Positions 1 to 11,182 of a DNA stretch of 64,000 nucleotides are shown here, piece by piece. Source of the DNA: Calycina herbarum. Taxonomy: Eukaryota > Ascomycota > Leotiomycetes > Helotiales > Pezizellaceae. Under the pieces are notes generated by a model. It did not search any database, was not told the origin of the DNA, and saw nothing but the letters and a program-made list of their open reading frames with translations. Every line of letters begins with the position of its first letter. Positions within the stretch are counted from its first letter, which is position 1. The position numbers and the translations under genes were made by a program. The stretch lies in the NCBI GenBank assembly GCA_001414485.1, contig LLEY01000118.1, forward strand, positions 1 to 64,000, written 5' to 3'.

Positions 1-200
1 TTAAGCGAATCGCTAAGTAAAATCATATAGCGTCTGAAACTTAGAATTCTAAATATATATATAGTAATTGAATCAAAGTTTTAATTTTAAAACTTTTGAT
101 TAATAGTTCGTAGAGATATTAAAATGTCAAAATCGCGATTTTAGGTGTGTTTTCAGTTGGCCGGTTCGCTTGTTTGGCCGGTTCGCTATACATACACGTT
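1..200. mobile_element. Probable terminal part of a DNA transposon
   Basis: AT-rich sequence ending in two tandem copies of TTGGCCGGTTCGCT (157-170 and 174-187), preceded by a small palindrome around AAAATCGCGATTTT. Read on the minus strand it starts AGCGAACCGGCC and repeats that motif 17 bp later. Repeated subterminal motifs of this kind are seen at the ends of fungal Tc1/pogo-type elements. Only one end lies in the window, no transposase is visible and no target duplication could be tested, so the call is an inference from repeat structure alone. Confidence 0.35.
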
Positions 201-1030
201 ATACTTACTTTAAATTAATAAATTATATAGAAGAGAGATAATTAGATATAGCGCTTCTTTCTAGCTAGGCCTCATCTCTTTTAAGGTACTTTTATTTTCT
301 GTCTTCTAAAGAAAAGAGGGAGAAAGCCTTAATAAAAAAAAGCTCGGATTACAAAAAAAGTAGGCAAATTCAAGCTGAACTCGCAACTCACTGCAGATGA
401 GTTGTCGTAGAATTTGAAAATTTATTTCTAAAACGAAATCCCAATGCTTCTTCCTTGATATTAATGGTCTCAACAGCAGGACTCTGTTATCAAATCCCCT
501 ACGCCTAAGGTATAATAACCTTGTTCGTAAGTTCTAAGCAGATTGTCATTTGCTTCTTCGTAACATTACTGAGTTAGAAAAGCAAGGAACCACTACTCAG
601 TAAACACACACATTTCAAACACGTATTATTATCTAAGTCTTGCGAGAGTAGGATTCCCAATAAGCTATTTTTCACAAACCTAATTTCTAATTTCCTCACA
701 AGAACGTCAAAGTGTGTACGGTAACTGACTCCTTCACTCTCCAATTATTCGTAAATATTCAAGCTACACTCCAAAGTAATAGGTCGCACCGCAAGTCTGG
801 CGCACACCTACATGGAGCTGGGCTTCAGTAGACAACAATATTGATTACTCGCGTATATCAGGGGAAGGATTTATAGCAGTGGCTGAAGTAGTAAGTTGCG
901 AGACTACCCTTCTTCATGACGGAAACGATCTTGAGGAAGTTACAAGCGGCGTGTTGAAAATTAAGGGGTCGGTGATGAATATAGGACGGGAACCAATTAC
1001 AAAAACAATGAATAGCGAATATGGCTGGAC
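201..1030. other. AT-rich non-coding stretch
   Basis: No convincing coding sequence, tRNA or repeat array. An open frame from about 879 lacks an ATG start and overlaps the next ORF out of frame, so it was not called. Confidence 0.4.
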
Positions 1031-1483
1031 ATGGTCGCCGAACATAATTCCAATTTCGGCAGTATGTTCATGAATATGAATTTCTTTACGTCGGGAGGGA
1101 GGGATGAGCCCAAGGAGTGGGATCCACCTGAGAATCTTAGATTATTGATGTTGTGTGCTCGGGTAGAGGGTGAGGAGACTAAAGATGGTGAGGATCCTGA
1201 AGATATTGAGAAACTTGAGTTACTTGAAGAAGGGAACACGAACAAATCTGATGCGGTTTCAGTCTTGGTTGAGGAGTCGGAAGTTAGAGAGAGAAATATC
1301 GAGGCCGGTAAAGAAGGAGAAAGAGAAAAGAAGATCATGGAGCGCTATAAGCTCGCTGGTATGGTTGTTAACAAGAAAGAAGATGGGAGACATGAGAGTT
1401 TTTCGCAATTTAGATTTACCCTTGTTGGTGGGGATTTGTTCGGATTTTTGGATAGAGTGGTTGGAGTTTTGGAGATGGTTTGA
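1031..1483 (+). CDS. Hypothetical acidic protein, 150 aa
   Basis: Single-exon ORF with an ATG start. The product is highly charged, rich in Glu and Lys through residues 45-110, and ends in a short hydrophobic helix (GDLFGFLDRVVGVLEMV). It contains a small WDPPENLRLLMLC segment but no domain I recognise. There is no signal peptide. It faces the zinc-finger gene tail to tail (138 bp between stop codons). The amino-acid composition is plausible for a real protein, but the gene could be the last exon of a longer one or a chance ORF. Confidence 0.35.
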   Translation: MVAEHNSNFGSMFMNMNFFTSGGRDEPKEWDPPENLRLLMLCARVEGEETKDGEDPEDIEKLELLEEGNTNKSDAVSVLVEESEVRERNIEAGKEGEREKKIMERYKLAGMVVNKKEDGRHESFSQFRFTLVGGDLFGFLDRVVGVLEMV

Positions 1484-1621
1484 ACATGAGCTGCGAATTC
1501 AATAGACCGCTTATTTATATCTTGCTATAATACAGTAAAGAATTCTCTCGCTCTAGTGTATATATCTCACATGAGTGAGAAAACGACCACTTCAAACCCT
1601 GGTACAGCTCGAGTTATCTTT

Positions 1622-4007
1622 TCAAAGGAAATTAATATTCCCGATATCGACGTTAGGATACCTCGAATTACCGTCCATAGATGGGAAGCCATCAATTCTA
1701 TCAAAACTCGGGAGATGTGTTCCGTCGAAAGTTGAGGGATCCATCGGGACATCTGAATCAAATGTAACTCCATTTTGGTCACGGTTGCTCGATGAAGGTA
1801 TCATACCATGCCCCAACATTTCCGATGAGTCATGCTGAGAGTGGGTGGAAAGTGAAGGGCGAGAGCCATAACCAGGGTCAGAAAACTCATTCCGTTCACC
1901 ATTCCTCTGCGGAATACGAAGGTCAATCAATTCAGAAAAGGATGTCGAGTTCGCTGGCGGAAAAGCCTTGAAGAATGTTTCGATATTGGCGCGAGATTGA
2001 TCGTTAGCCAAAGTCATATATGTGTGGAGCTCAGAAGGTCTTGAAAGTGCTTCTCGTGTATCGTGAAAGCTTATGAAGGCTTGGTTCTGTGCTTCCTGGA
2101 TTATATCTATCATTCGACGTTGTAGTTGGGCATCGATCGGCTGTAACTCAACATTGATTGCTGCCTCGAGAGCATTCCTAACATATTCCGGAAGGACTCG
2201 ACGTAGATATGCCTCGTAATGGGCTGTATTTACGGAGCCTGGAAACTTTTCGAGATCTGTAACTGTTTCAAAATCTATCACGCATTAGCATTGTGCCGTT
2301 CAGTAAGTGTTTAGAGAGACAAAACGTACATGGATCAGGAACGGCTTCGTTAGGGAAAAGAATTTTGTAGATCTGCTCCCATTTTTCGCCATCGGTTTGC
2401 CGGCGACTTTTGTTTTGTATCTGTTCTTTCATCTTCTTAGTCATGCCATCTACCTGCTGGTCCATCCTTGCTTCGCATCCTTGGCCCATGCTGTGAGCTT
2501 CAAGTAATTCCCCAGTCTCAAATACCAACTTGCATCGTGTGCATTGTTCAATGAGATGGTATATGTAGAGATGCCCTCTGTATTGAAGTTTAAGTTTCAG
2601 CACATTTTGAGAAGAAAGATTGAGAACAACTCACTTTAGCCGAGCAATAGTCTTCTGGGGTTTCTCGGCACATCGAGGCCACTTTTGGATAGAATATTTT
2701 CGAGGGTCATGTTTTCTAAAAGGGCAGGCGAATTGTCTCGCCAGTGACTCGTCCTCTGGAACGGCTGGTAGTTTGTTTACTGGTGCTCGTTTCCGACGTC
2801 GTTCATCGTTGTCATCGCTCTCGTCCTCTTCGCCGTCGTCACTTCGATCCCTTTTTCCATATCCCACGCTTGAAGAATCTCGAGAGGTCACTCCAAATTC
2901 TGAAATCGTCGTACCAATTGTAAATTGACCCGAAGAGCTATGTTGTCGTATACCTTGCGGCCAGCTACCATCAAATATACCTCGAAAATCCAACATCAGC
3001 TTTTCCGTCAATCTGGACTTCATAGATAACAATTCGGTTTGCAGTCGGGAAATTTGGGTTCCAGGAGGTCCCTCCAGGAAATAAGACAAATGTGATTGAA
3101 ATAGCTTGGAATGGTCCTCTGAGTCGCTGTCGTCTTCCCAACCAGTAGCGTCTTCTAACGAGACCGATCCGGTCTGAGCGGCCATGTTGGGACGAGTTGT
3201 GGAAGAGAGCGACTCCAGTTTGTGGTTTTGGGTAATCGGTGTGTTTGGAGATTGGCAAGATACAAGGTCACTGTGAGTTTCAGTTGTTTTGGGGGAATCT
3301 TCCTCGCAAGTTCGTTGAACAGATGTGTTTTGGAGGTCTGAGGAAGTTGAACCAGCCTGCGTTATAATCGATTTTGCTTTTGTGCAGAAGCGAGTTCTCC
3401 GTTTTCCCTTTCTTGTTTCTCGATCTTTGTCACCTTGTCTCTTCTCCTTTTCTAAATCATCCTTGACCCATCCCACCAACTCATTTTCGTTGTTCACCTG
3501 CTGCCCATTCGGAAAAGCCTTTCCGCCTTCGAGATTTTTCACCACAGGTAGTTTGTCGCTATTCTCGTAAAGCGGCTCCCTGTAATTTCGGGAGAGGGAG
3601 ACCTTTTTTGACGACTGATTTCTACCGCTCAGGAATACAGTATCTCTATGGGGGCTTGAATCATGGGTCCCAACGGAAGATAAAGACGATGCACTAGAAG
3701 AAGATCTTCTAGCACTGGCATTTCGAGGGGAACAAGACGAACAAGCACTGATGATTGCGCGATTTGAAGGAGCAGAAAACAAAGCGTGGCCAAATCGGGA
3801 ACTCTCATGCTTGGGCTGTGTATCATCTAGCGTGAAAAAAGCACGCAGTAGCGAAGCCGTTGATACTTCCTGATCCAAAATATTCTGGTCTGTCGCTGAT
3901 ACCAGTGGAAACTTGCAATCTTTTGGATGTACTCGAGGGTGTTTCAAAAGTTCATGTCGAGAGTCCTGAATCCTCAGACTGTTCATAGAGTCCCTGATCC
4001 GGTCCAT
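1622..4007 (-). CDS. Fungal C2H2/C2HC-type zinc-finger-domain protein, 757 aa
   Basis: Three exons on the minus strand: 4007-2635, 2577-2330 and 2274-1622, with introns of 57 and 55 bp whose phases match. Residues 1 to about 420 are Ser-rich and low in complexity. The conserved core lies at about 424-545 and starts FACPFRKHDPRKY. Across the first intron it continues into KGHLYIYH and then CTRCKLVF...LLEAHSMGQGC, with spacing C-x2-C-x12-H-x5-C. It ends with EKWEQIYKILFP and VPDPYF. This C...C...HxxxxxH plus CxxC arrangement followed by a W-x2-IY-x-ILFP motif recurs in many fungal proteins of unknown function labelled C2H2-type. The third exon is predicted helical, then Ser/Asn-rich. A regulatory or nucleic-acid-binding role is likely but not shown. 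The first intron falls inside the zinc-binding core, which supports this structure. Confidence 0.85.
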
Positions 4008-6256
4008 TGCGACACAGAGGCAATATGTTTGGATGTACGGGTGAGAGTCTAAGGCGCCGGCTACTTGGTGCCTGGTCGTCGTCGTCGTTGCCTGAGACGT
4101 GGCGACAGACTAGACAATTGCTCCTAATGAATCCAGTGAGTCCAAGGAAATCTGAAGAAGTTGTTATTGAGGTGTGGAAACGTAAGGTGCGCCTGGGATG
4201 GGAGGGTCCTTGTATTATGTACACAAAACGATGGAGTGACAGAATGCTTGATACAGGGGAAAGATATGGGAATAAAAGATCATGTGGGTAAAGCGACTAG
4301 AGCTATTGCGGAATTCGAGAACGGGTTGAGAGGAGGAAACGCTGATATGGTGACTGTGCTTCCAAGACCTCGTCCTCAGCGTAGTCAAGATGGAAGGAAC
4401 GACCGCGACGGAAACCGCGTGTCGAGGAAGAGAAGTATTCATCGCACCTTCCCTCTCTCCACCCACGATGAGACCAACCCAATTGTTCTTTCCGCCAACG
4501 GCGCACTTGGGCTCCACGGTAAACCATGCTGTTTTCCGACTCGAAGAATTGCAAAGAAACAACATTTCCATCTTGTAACAGCTTGTGGGAGTAGAGCAAA
4601 CCTCGAGGCACAGACACCTTATAGATGGCATCCTATTTGGGATGCTTTTGAGATTTTGCGGCTGAGGTGAATGGTTTGTCTGTGAGAAGGCACAAGGAAG
4701 AAACGGGTCATTATGTGTCACGTGACTATTCATCCACCCAGACAGGGAGCCATGTCATTCAACAGGTAGTAACAAGGGCGTAACACTATATTGAAGAAAC
4801 AAGAAGTTTCTCCCTTTATCTCTCTACATTGCATTCAAAATTAAAAAAATCCCATCACGTGCTCGATATGCACGTGTTGGCCTGGGGAGCAGGTTTCTTC
4901 GCAACGTTCTGCGACCAAACGACTTCAATCTTTTCTCAGCAACCACGACGCTACTTAGTATGCAAATACGGCCAAGAGATATGTCAATCCAATCTGTTTT
5001 CTATATTTTCAGTTCTCCTTTCTTCGACTTCTTTGTTAATATGAATTTACCCCTTTATAACCTCCGAAGCGCTGAGCTCAGCCCCCAGGCGACGCGTAGA
5101 GCCCAACCAGCCGTCATATTTGGATCCGTGTCAATTCATTCGTTCTGGAATGCCTTCATTCTTCATTGCAAATCTCAACCTTGCGCTTCCAGCTTGCCAT
5201 AAAAAAGAGTTCTTTAAGCCAAGGAAAGGCCGAGCAAGGTCTCGCAGTTCTGTCACTTCGTATCTCTCGCGATGCCCGTTGCTTTTTGTCGCAATGTCGA
5301 TAGCTTCAACCCCACCACGATTGTCCTTTTTGTTCATCTGCCGGTCGCACAACAATTGACATGCTCATAGTGCAATTGACTTGGGCCAAGTTCATTGAGC
5401 TGCCGATTATGCCCGACTATCCTCGTCGCTATCACAATGAAGGTGTGGTAGCGATTCAGTCAGGCCGAGGGTTTTTGTGAATCTCATGGATTTTCTCTGC
5501 TTCTCCGAGAATTGTGATCATGCGTGAAGCTATCACAAAGTGGGAGAGGGGGATTGTTTCCGGGAAGCTGGTGGGAAAGAACGGTCAATAGTTGCTTAAT
5601 TGCTTGCTTATCGACCTTTATCAGCATTCTGGCCCGTTCTTTAACCTTTTCCCCTCATAGTCCCTCAAGCAAGCAAAGAATTCCACGATCTGCTCAGGTT
5701 ACCCTGGCTTTGCGAAGAGTTGAAGTCAAATTCATCGAACTGCCCAGCGTGGGCCGCGGGGTTCACAAGCCGACCAGTGCGCAAACCCAGGGTCCAGCGG
5801 GGATCGAGGCGGTAACGGTGTCTGCTTTGGGGCAGGAACCCGCACTTTTAAGATGGATTTTCAGGGAGGCATAGATCATATCACAGATTATATAACCGTT
5901 TTTAGAAAAGTTTCCGGCCGTCGAATCCGAGCCCGGCGTGAAGCCATGGATGAACTATATCAGAATCACTTACCCCCCCTAATTACATTGTATGCGCACG
6001 GTCGTTTTAGTATAGCAAATGTCTGTGCACCGTACAATGTAATCAGGGGGGGGGGAGAGTACGCAAGAGGGGTCGACGAGTCAATTATGTGGATTTTCCG
6101 TTTGAGCGAATAAGATGAATGCTCCCAACACGGGACCTCATAGGGCGGAGCACCATCAAGGTTCGACATCGAGTATGAGGCTATTTCACGGAAGACCAAC
6201 CAGATTCTCTTGAGCATACCCCGCCGTCATACCCACCCACCGATTTGTTTGTGAAG
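4008..6256. other. Intergenic region with a small hairpin element
   Basis: About 2.2 kb without a convincing gene. Opposite-strand ORFs at 4161-4670 and 4215-4733 overlap one another, and neither shows a domain. The hairpin at 5973-6055 is listed separately. The part from 6250 onward is the promoter of the next gene. Confidence 0.5.
5973..6055. repeat. 83-bp inverted repeat with poly-C/poly-G ends
   Basis: The left arm begins CCCCCCCTAATTACATTGTA. The right arm ends TACAATGTAATCAGGGGGGG, so about 19 bp pair with one mismatch. A further short complementary segment (GTGCAC/TGCGCA) lies inside and the loop is about 20 nt. It resembles a minimal MITE or snapped-back transposon end. No clear target-site duplication is visible in the flanks, so the family is unassigned. 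Confidence 0.55.
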
Positions 6257-6262
6257 TATAAG
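6257..6262 (+). promoter_or_regulatory. TATA-like box
   Basis: TATAAG lies 105 bp upstream of the ATG at 6362, in a CT-rich leader. Position and sequence suit a core promoter for the secreted-protein gene. Confidence 0.4.
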
Positions 6263-6361
6263 ATGGAATGCCCTCGCCAATGAGTTTTCTTTCTTTCAGG
6301 TCTTCCTCCACCCTTCTGTCACTCTTTTGAAAATCACCTCTTTGCTATCTAATTCATCATC

Positions 6362-7828
6362 ATGAAGTCCTTCATTGGTCTTACCCTCCTGGCTCCGGCC
6401 CTCCTTGTAGCAGCTCAAGATGACTGCTCGGACGAATGCGTTGGCGCTCCAGCTCTTTTTGCGCCAGCTCCAATTCCATCCAACCTTATCGATCCAGTGA
6501 TGGCGGTTGAGCCAAGCATTAACTTTACCATCCCATATGCCTCCAACTCATCTACCTCGGTTATCGAGATGAAGAACACCATGAAGTTCCCAACAGTTTT
6601 GTTAGAAACCATTGCATCTGTTATTAGCGTCGACTGCTCCGCTACTTCAGTGCAACTTACATTCAACGACTCCGCTATTTTTGACACCACATACGCAGCA
6701 TGGACCGCTCAAGATCAATTCCTGATGGTTACCAACCATTTCGGAGACTGCGACGAAGAGCTCGAGAGAGGTACGTTCTTTAAAGCACACCGACCAATAT
6801 TTTGTACTTATATCTTTTAGGTTTCTTCCTTGTCGACAGCGTTGAGTTCGATAACTCTACCTTGGTTTGCACAGCCCAATCTTCAAAGACCAACATTTCT
6901 TCTACAGCTGGTAAGTTCTTAAATCGATTCTAGCAAAGAAACCCAACCCACTGACTCCGTGCTAGAATTTACCGAAATCACATTCGGACAGATGCCAGCC
7001 ACTGAGCTCGCAGCTCGCAACATTGTGATTGATCCAAGTTATACTCTCAAAACCGATATCTCGCTTGCTTCCAACACTGTTCTGTATGAATATGACCCAT
7101 ATGTCACTATCACAGCAGACAAGGCGACTTTTGACGCCAACGTGACCTTCTCCGGTTACCTCAGCTACAACTGGCTCACCTTCAGCCTCAAGAGCCTTTA
7201 CTTCGATATTGATGCCACCATGTCCGCCGGCGTTGGCATCTCCGCAGATGTCACTGCTAGTTATGCCACAACCTTTTCTTACTCACCTTCTACCCTCTTC
7301 TACGGCATTACCGTCCCAGGTATCCTCGAACTTGGCCCCCAACTCAAGTTCGCTGTCACAGGTGATATCTCTGCCTCAGCTGCAGTAAACGTCTCCACCG
7401 AATTCGGAATCGACCTCGCAGACGGAAACGTCCACATCGATTTCCTCAACTCCGCTCTTACATCTACTTCTGGATGGATTCCAACCTACGAAGTCTCCGC
7501 CGATATCTCCGGCCAAGCCGTCGCAAAACTCAACCCAAGCGCTGAGCTCACCGTCGAACTTGCTATCAACTTCTTCGGTGGTCTTTTGGACTTGAGCAGT
7601 GGTGTCACTGTCCAACCTGGATTTGTGAACACTTTCGAGCTTTCTGGCGGTGCTGGTGTTGATCTCACTGGTTTGACTGGATTGAGCAGCAATGGAACTT
7701 GTTCCCAGGGATTGATGCTTGATAGCGAGTTTACTTTTGCTATTGATGTTTTTGCTACGCAGTTTTACACTGTGGAGGTTTACAATGTTACTGTCCCAAT
7801 TGTGGACCAGTGCTTTGCTTGGGCCTAG
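6362..7828 (+). CDS. Secreted beta-rich protein of unknown function, 453 aa
   Basis: Three exons: 6362-6770, 6821-6910 and 6966-7828, with introns of 50 and 55 bp and consistent phases. The ATG follows an AC-rich leader, and the first residues (MKSFIGLTLLAPALLVAA) form a clear signal peptide. The mature protein has many N-glycosylation sequons (for example NFT, NSS, NST, NVT, NVS, NGT) and few cysteines. Its long C-terminal part alternates hydrophobic and polar residues as expected for beta-sheet. Its layout resembles the two-part DUF7029/DUF7223-like secreted proteins of filamentous fungi; I recall this from general family shape and have not tested it. An extracellular or wall-associated role is inferred from the signal peptide and glycosylation only. 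Confidence 0.85.
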
Positions 7829-9009
7829 GAGCTTCGATCTTTAAACAGGGGGGTTGTGTGGGGGTTTCCTGAAAACGTACATTGAGACGATAGATATGAA
7901 AATATGAAATTTTAATTTTGTCACGATCATGTTTTGCCTGCGTGTCCCGATCCTCGACGTGAAATTGAAAGAAGCAGATCTTGCTTTTTCATTTGTTACA
8001 TTTCAGTAAATCTTTTACTTAAGTTCCAACAGATTATGCACCTCTCCAAAAGAGGTATGTGGCTGTGCAAATAAGCGTCACGTTTTTTTAGAGGTCCTGT
8101 CAGGTGTGATATGTATCGACTCTTACGATATACTAGCTCCGCTCATTCCAGTTGCAGCTCTCTTTCCAAGAAATAATTCAAAAAAAAGAAGTTGGTGCTA
8201 TTTGTAGGCTGCCTACAAATAGAAGCGCAATTGATCCAGCAATCGGTAGGTTACCTGCCAATTGACATAATTTAGTTGAGAAATAGATATCGCTGGGCAT
8301 GCTGGGATTTTTCCTGAAAGAAAAACGTGGTATCTTATATGAAAATGTAGAGTTATTCGTGTTGTTTGAGAGAGCAATGTTTGGTGCTTGGTTTGAAAAG
8401 GGGGGCTTCTTATTTATTATGGGTTGGTATCAGCCAGGTGAGAGTTTCATGTGCGAAATGTCACGTACAGTATAGTTTGCTGGCAATAAAACCCCGCAAA
8501 TAGCTGTTGATAACTCACAATGATGGTAAAGCTTTAAATACTCTAGCAACTCTAAAAACAATTACCACCCATTCGCTTAACTCCTCACTTGAACATCCGC
8601 CTCTTGAAGTTATCTATAGACTACTGAGACATCTATTGCGTACCTGCACATTAATTATTGGCAACTCTTTTACTGTACATCTGTATATTCTTGCTTTATT
8701 GCACCATTGCAGCATATTAAGTATGCTTGATCAAAACATCTCCTTAGAGCTTCATGTACTTTTCTGAATTCACGGCATTGTTGGGCCCTGTAACAAGATC
8801 TTGAACAACTGTCTTCATACACATCTAGATGTCTATAAATGCTCAACCACGGTAGTGTCATGCTCTTTTCCAAACAACTCTAGAGTATCAGAGACACTTT
8901 TTCAACCACCTCCTCGCCTCTTTTTCAACAATCAAGAACAATACACCAGCATCCTCCCATACCACACTCCAATCCATTCATCAACAAAAAAGCCTCTCAA
9001 AATACCAAA
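7829..9009. other. Intergenic region with two short palindromes
   Basis: No gene supported. It contains two near-palindromic repeats at 8198-8222 and 8240-8264 (listed separately). From about 8880 it holds an AC-rich leader typical of a 5' UTR. Confidence 0.5.
8198..8222. repeat. Perfect 25-bp palindromic repeat, family P
   Basis: Arm CTATTTGTAGG, loop CTG, arm CCTACAAATAG: all 11 pairs match. A diverged second copy follows at 8240-8264 (left arm CAATCGGTAGGT). Related palindromes recur at 14.8 kb and 21.9-22.6 kb. Confidence 0.8.
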
Positions 9010-9444
9010 ATGTCCGCTCAGCAAGTTGTCGAGGCTGCCTCGTATCTCCAAGACCTCATCGACCGAGGCTATTTTCGCGCTCAATGGATCACCAGTTACC
9101 AAAAAGAGCTCATCCAAGCAGTCCTAGACTGCAATCAACGAATACAAGGACGCTTCCCAGATTCTCCTTCCCTAATCTCAATCGACAACGCAGTAGACAA
9201 TGTCCTCGTTGGAGTTTGCAACGAATACAGAAACTTCAAGTTATCACCTCCAGCTATGCAAGAGCCAAGAACTTGTGGTGGTAACGAACAGACCGCCAAG
9301 TTGCGCGACTTTGTCATTTCCCAGAAGGACACAATTCAAAAGCAACATGAACCATTCGACAACTCGAGGCGAAGCAATGCGAAAAGTACAAGGACAATTC
9401 GCGACGACAGGAGGAGGAGCACTTTTTGGAGCAACAAAAAATGA
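9010..9444 (+). CDS. Coiled-coil protein, copy 1 of a tandem pair (frameshifted)
   Basis: Starts MSAQQVVEAASYL after an AC-rich leader. The first ~75 residues form a helical region matching the downstream copy at 10571: both have a DLIDRG/TLIRQG motif, then WITSYQKELIQAV or YITGVERQIIETV, then a C-x-EYR/C-x-NYR motif. The frame then runs into KDTIQKQHE and breaks near 9352. One base appears lost, because the next frame continues from 9354 to a stop at 9539 as a clean heptad-type coiled coil (QLEAKQCEKYKDN...LEQQKMILDLQEKL). As it stands the ORF encodes 144 aa with an Arg-rich out-of-frame tail. The intact form would be about 176 aa. Function unknown. Confidence 0.6.
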   Translation: MSAQQVVEAASYLQDLIDRGYFRAQWITSYQKELIQAVLDCNQRIQGRFPDSPSLISIDNAVDNVLVGVCNEYRNFKLSPPAMQEPRTCGGNEQTAKLRDFVISQKDTIQKQHEPFDNSRRSNAKSTRTIRDDRRRSTFWSNKK

Positions 9445-9539
9445 TTCTGGACTTGCAGGAGAAGCTTAGGAGTACCGAGTTGAAAAAGTATGAGGCAACA
9501 AAATTCATTGACGACTTGCTTTCCGGGGATTACGCATGA

Positions 9540-10359
9540 GATTTTGCTCAGTAGGTATGTCTAAAATCAAGCTGAATTCCTCGTTGGGTTTTTGGGAAGC
9601 GGGAGATGGATGGAGGCTTATTTTAGAAGTGGAAGGCATCTTTAGGTCATGCAGGTCTGACGGAGGGGAGTATTGGAGGCTCCCTGGACTATGGGTATGT
9701 TGGGTTCGACAATACCTAGGTAAGATTCCCACGGAACATGGGAAGTGTGCCAGTGTGCTAGTGTGTTAGTCAATAAAGATGCTACATCAACACCAACCAA
9801 TTTTTCATTCTGTCCTAAAATGAAAATGTGATTGTAGGAGAGTTTGAGTTTGCTTTCGCACCGCATTTTATGGGGTTTTGGGAGTCCGAAGTTCAGTTAA
9901 AGTTTTCCTTGTGTGCCTTTCTCCATGTGATCATTTCATTACAAGTTTCCGGGGGCAGATTGGAAGCTGGTTTCGAATATCAATATCCTCATTCACGGTC
10001 ATTTTGTAAGCGTTTTCAGTAAAAACCGACCGAAAAGGTAAATAGCAAATTCCAAATTGTAAACAAGCTTGCATCATAAATACTGGGCCTTCTGAGCCTC
10101 GTCATATGACACCCATCAAAATCGGACTCTTGTTTCAATTTATGTATAAAAATGAATTCAACTATTCCTGTTTGAAACAAGGGGGCTGTTCTATGAAGCT
10201 GTAGAGTAACCTTGATGCGTGCTGCATTATTTCGTAGCCACGTGTAGCGTGGAGAGACGCGTAAATCATACACATATATATGAGCGCCAGGTTTAACGAC
10301 CTTGTGTAACGTATTTTTCAGCCCCATTTTAATGACTGCAAACAGGCTCTTGCTTTACC
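9540..10359. other. 3' UTR of copy 1 and intergenic region
   Basis: No further gene supported. It holds the polyadenylation signal at 9772 and the promoter of the second copy. Confidence 0.4.
9772..9777 (+). terminator. Polyadenylation signal AATAAA, copy 1
   Basis: AATAAA in the context TCAATAAAGATGC, about 230 bp after the ancestral stop codon. The second copy has the nearly identical TCAATAAAAGATGC at 11365, so the duplication included the 3' end. Confidence 0.5.
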
Positions 10360-10365
10360 TATAAA
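10360..10365 (+). promoter_or_regulatory. TATA box of coiled-coil copy 2
   Basis: TATAAA about 205 bp upstream of the chosen ATG at 10571, followed by a CA-rich leader. Confidence 0.45.
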
Positions 10366-10570
10366 TATGCTGACACCAAACACACCCGAGACTACTTTTC
10401 TTTTCCAAAACAATCCTGTAGCTCATCCTGAAGACCACTTCCTGCAGCCTATTCCTCTGGGACCCCTCCTTGCTCCACTACCAAACACCAAAACCATTTG
10501 GACGCGTCAACCAATACATACACTCTACTGTCAACAACCAACCAAGTCCAACCTTCGGCATACCACCAAC

Positions 10571-11182
10571 ATGTCGAATCCGTTTGTTATTGATGCTATC
10601 TATTTGTACACTCTCATCCGCCAAGGCAACTATTACACCCGATATATCACTGGAGTTGAGCGGCAAATCATCGAAACTGTCGCGACAAGCGCCCCAGCAG
10701 TAAGTGGAGGTGCATTCGACATTGACCCACCTACAATGGAAAGAATCGAAACAGCTAAAGAAAATGTCGTTGCTAAAGTCTGTGAGAACTATAGACGTAT
10801 GGCTACTTCTTCCACTACGGCTCCGTCGCCAGGAGACTCGACCGACCGACTCTGGGAAATTGTCGATGAACAAGATGAATCAATCAAGAACCAGAAGGAG
10901 ACCATCAAGAGCCAAAGGGAGACAATCAAGAACCAAAATGAGGAATTGAGACAAGGGGAAGATGGTTCTGCCAGTCAACGAAAGACGATCCAAGAGTTGA
11001 AGGAGACGAATGGAAACCTGGAGTGGAAACTATACAAATCCAACAACATCCGCAACGACCCGATGGAGGATCCTTACGTTTCTAGTCTACAATTGACTAT
11101 TCGGGACCTGAAGGAGAGACTCCAAAATTCTGAAATGAAGCTGGTTCAGCAGGAGGAGCTCACCAGAATGCTTCTTCCATGA
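10571..11182 (+). CDS. Coiled-coil protein, copy 2 of a tandem pair, 203 aa
   Basis: The frame is open from 10367, but the start chosen is the ATG at 10571 (MSNPFVIDAIYLYTLI). It sits in a good ACCAAC-ATG context and aligns with the start of copy 1; the upstream codons look like leader. Residues 1-75 match the helical domain of copy 1. Residues about 95-200 are coiled coil, with three near-repeats of a heptad-like unit (IKNQKET, IKSQRET, IKNQNEE) and then long Glu/Gln/Lys-rich helices. No signal peptide, membrane segment or enzyme motif is visible. Oligomerisation through the coiled coil is the only role the sequence supports. It is intact, unlike copy 1. Confidence 0.75.
   Translation: MSNPFVIDAIYLYTLIRQGNYYTRYITGVERQIIETVATSAPAVSGGAFDIDPPTMERIETAKENVVAKVCENYRRMATSSTTAPSPGDSTDRLWEIVDEQDESIKNQKETIKSQRETIKNQNEELRQGEDGSASQRKTIQELKETNGNLEWKLYKSNNIRNDPMEDPYVSSLQLTIRDLKERLQNSEMKLVQQEELTRMLLP

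Noticed and set aside
997..1338. 113-aa minus-strand ORF, Ser-rich
   Set aside because: It lies antisense to the acidic ORF at 1031-1483; its Ser-rich composition is what antisense of Glu/Lys codons gives.
4161..4733. Overlapping ORFs on both strands (169 and 172 aa)
   Set aside because: They are mutually exclusive, without domain, signal or splice support, so neither is better than chance.
5524..5874. 116-aa plus-strand ORF
   Set aside because: No ATG context or domain; composition is not protein-like.
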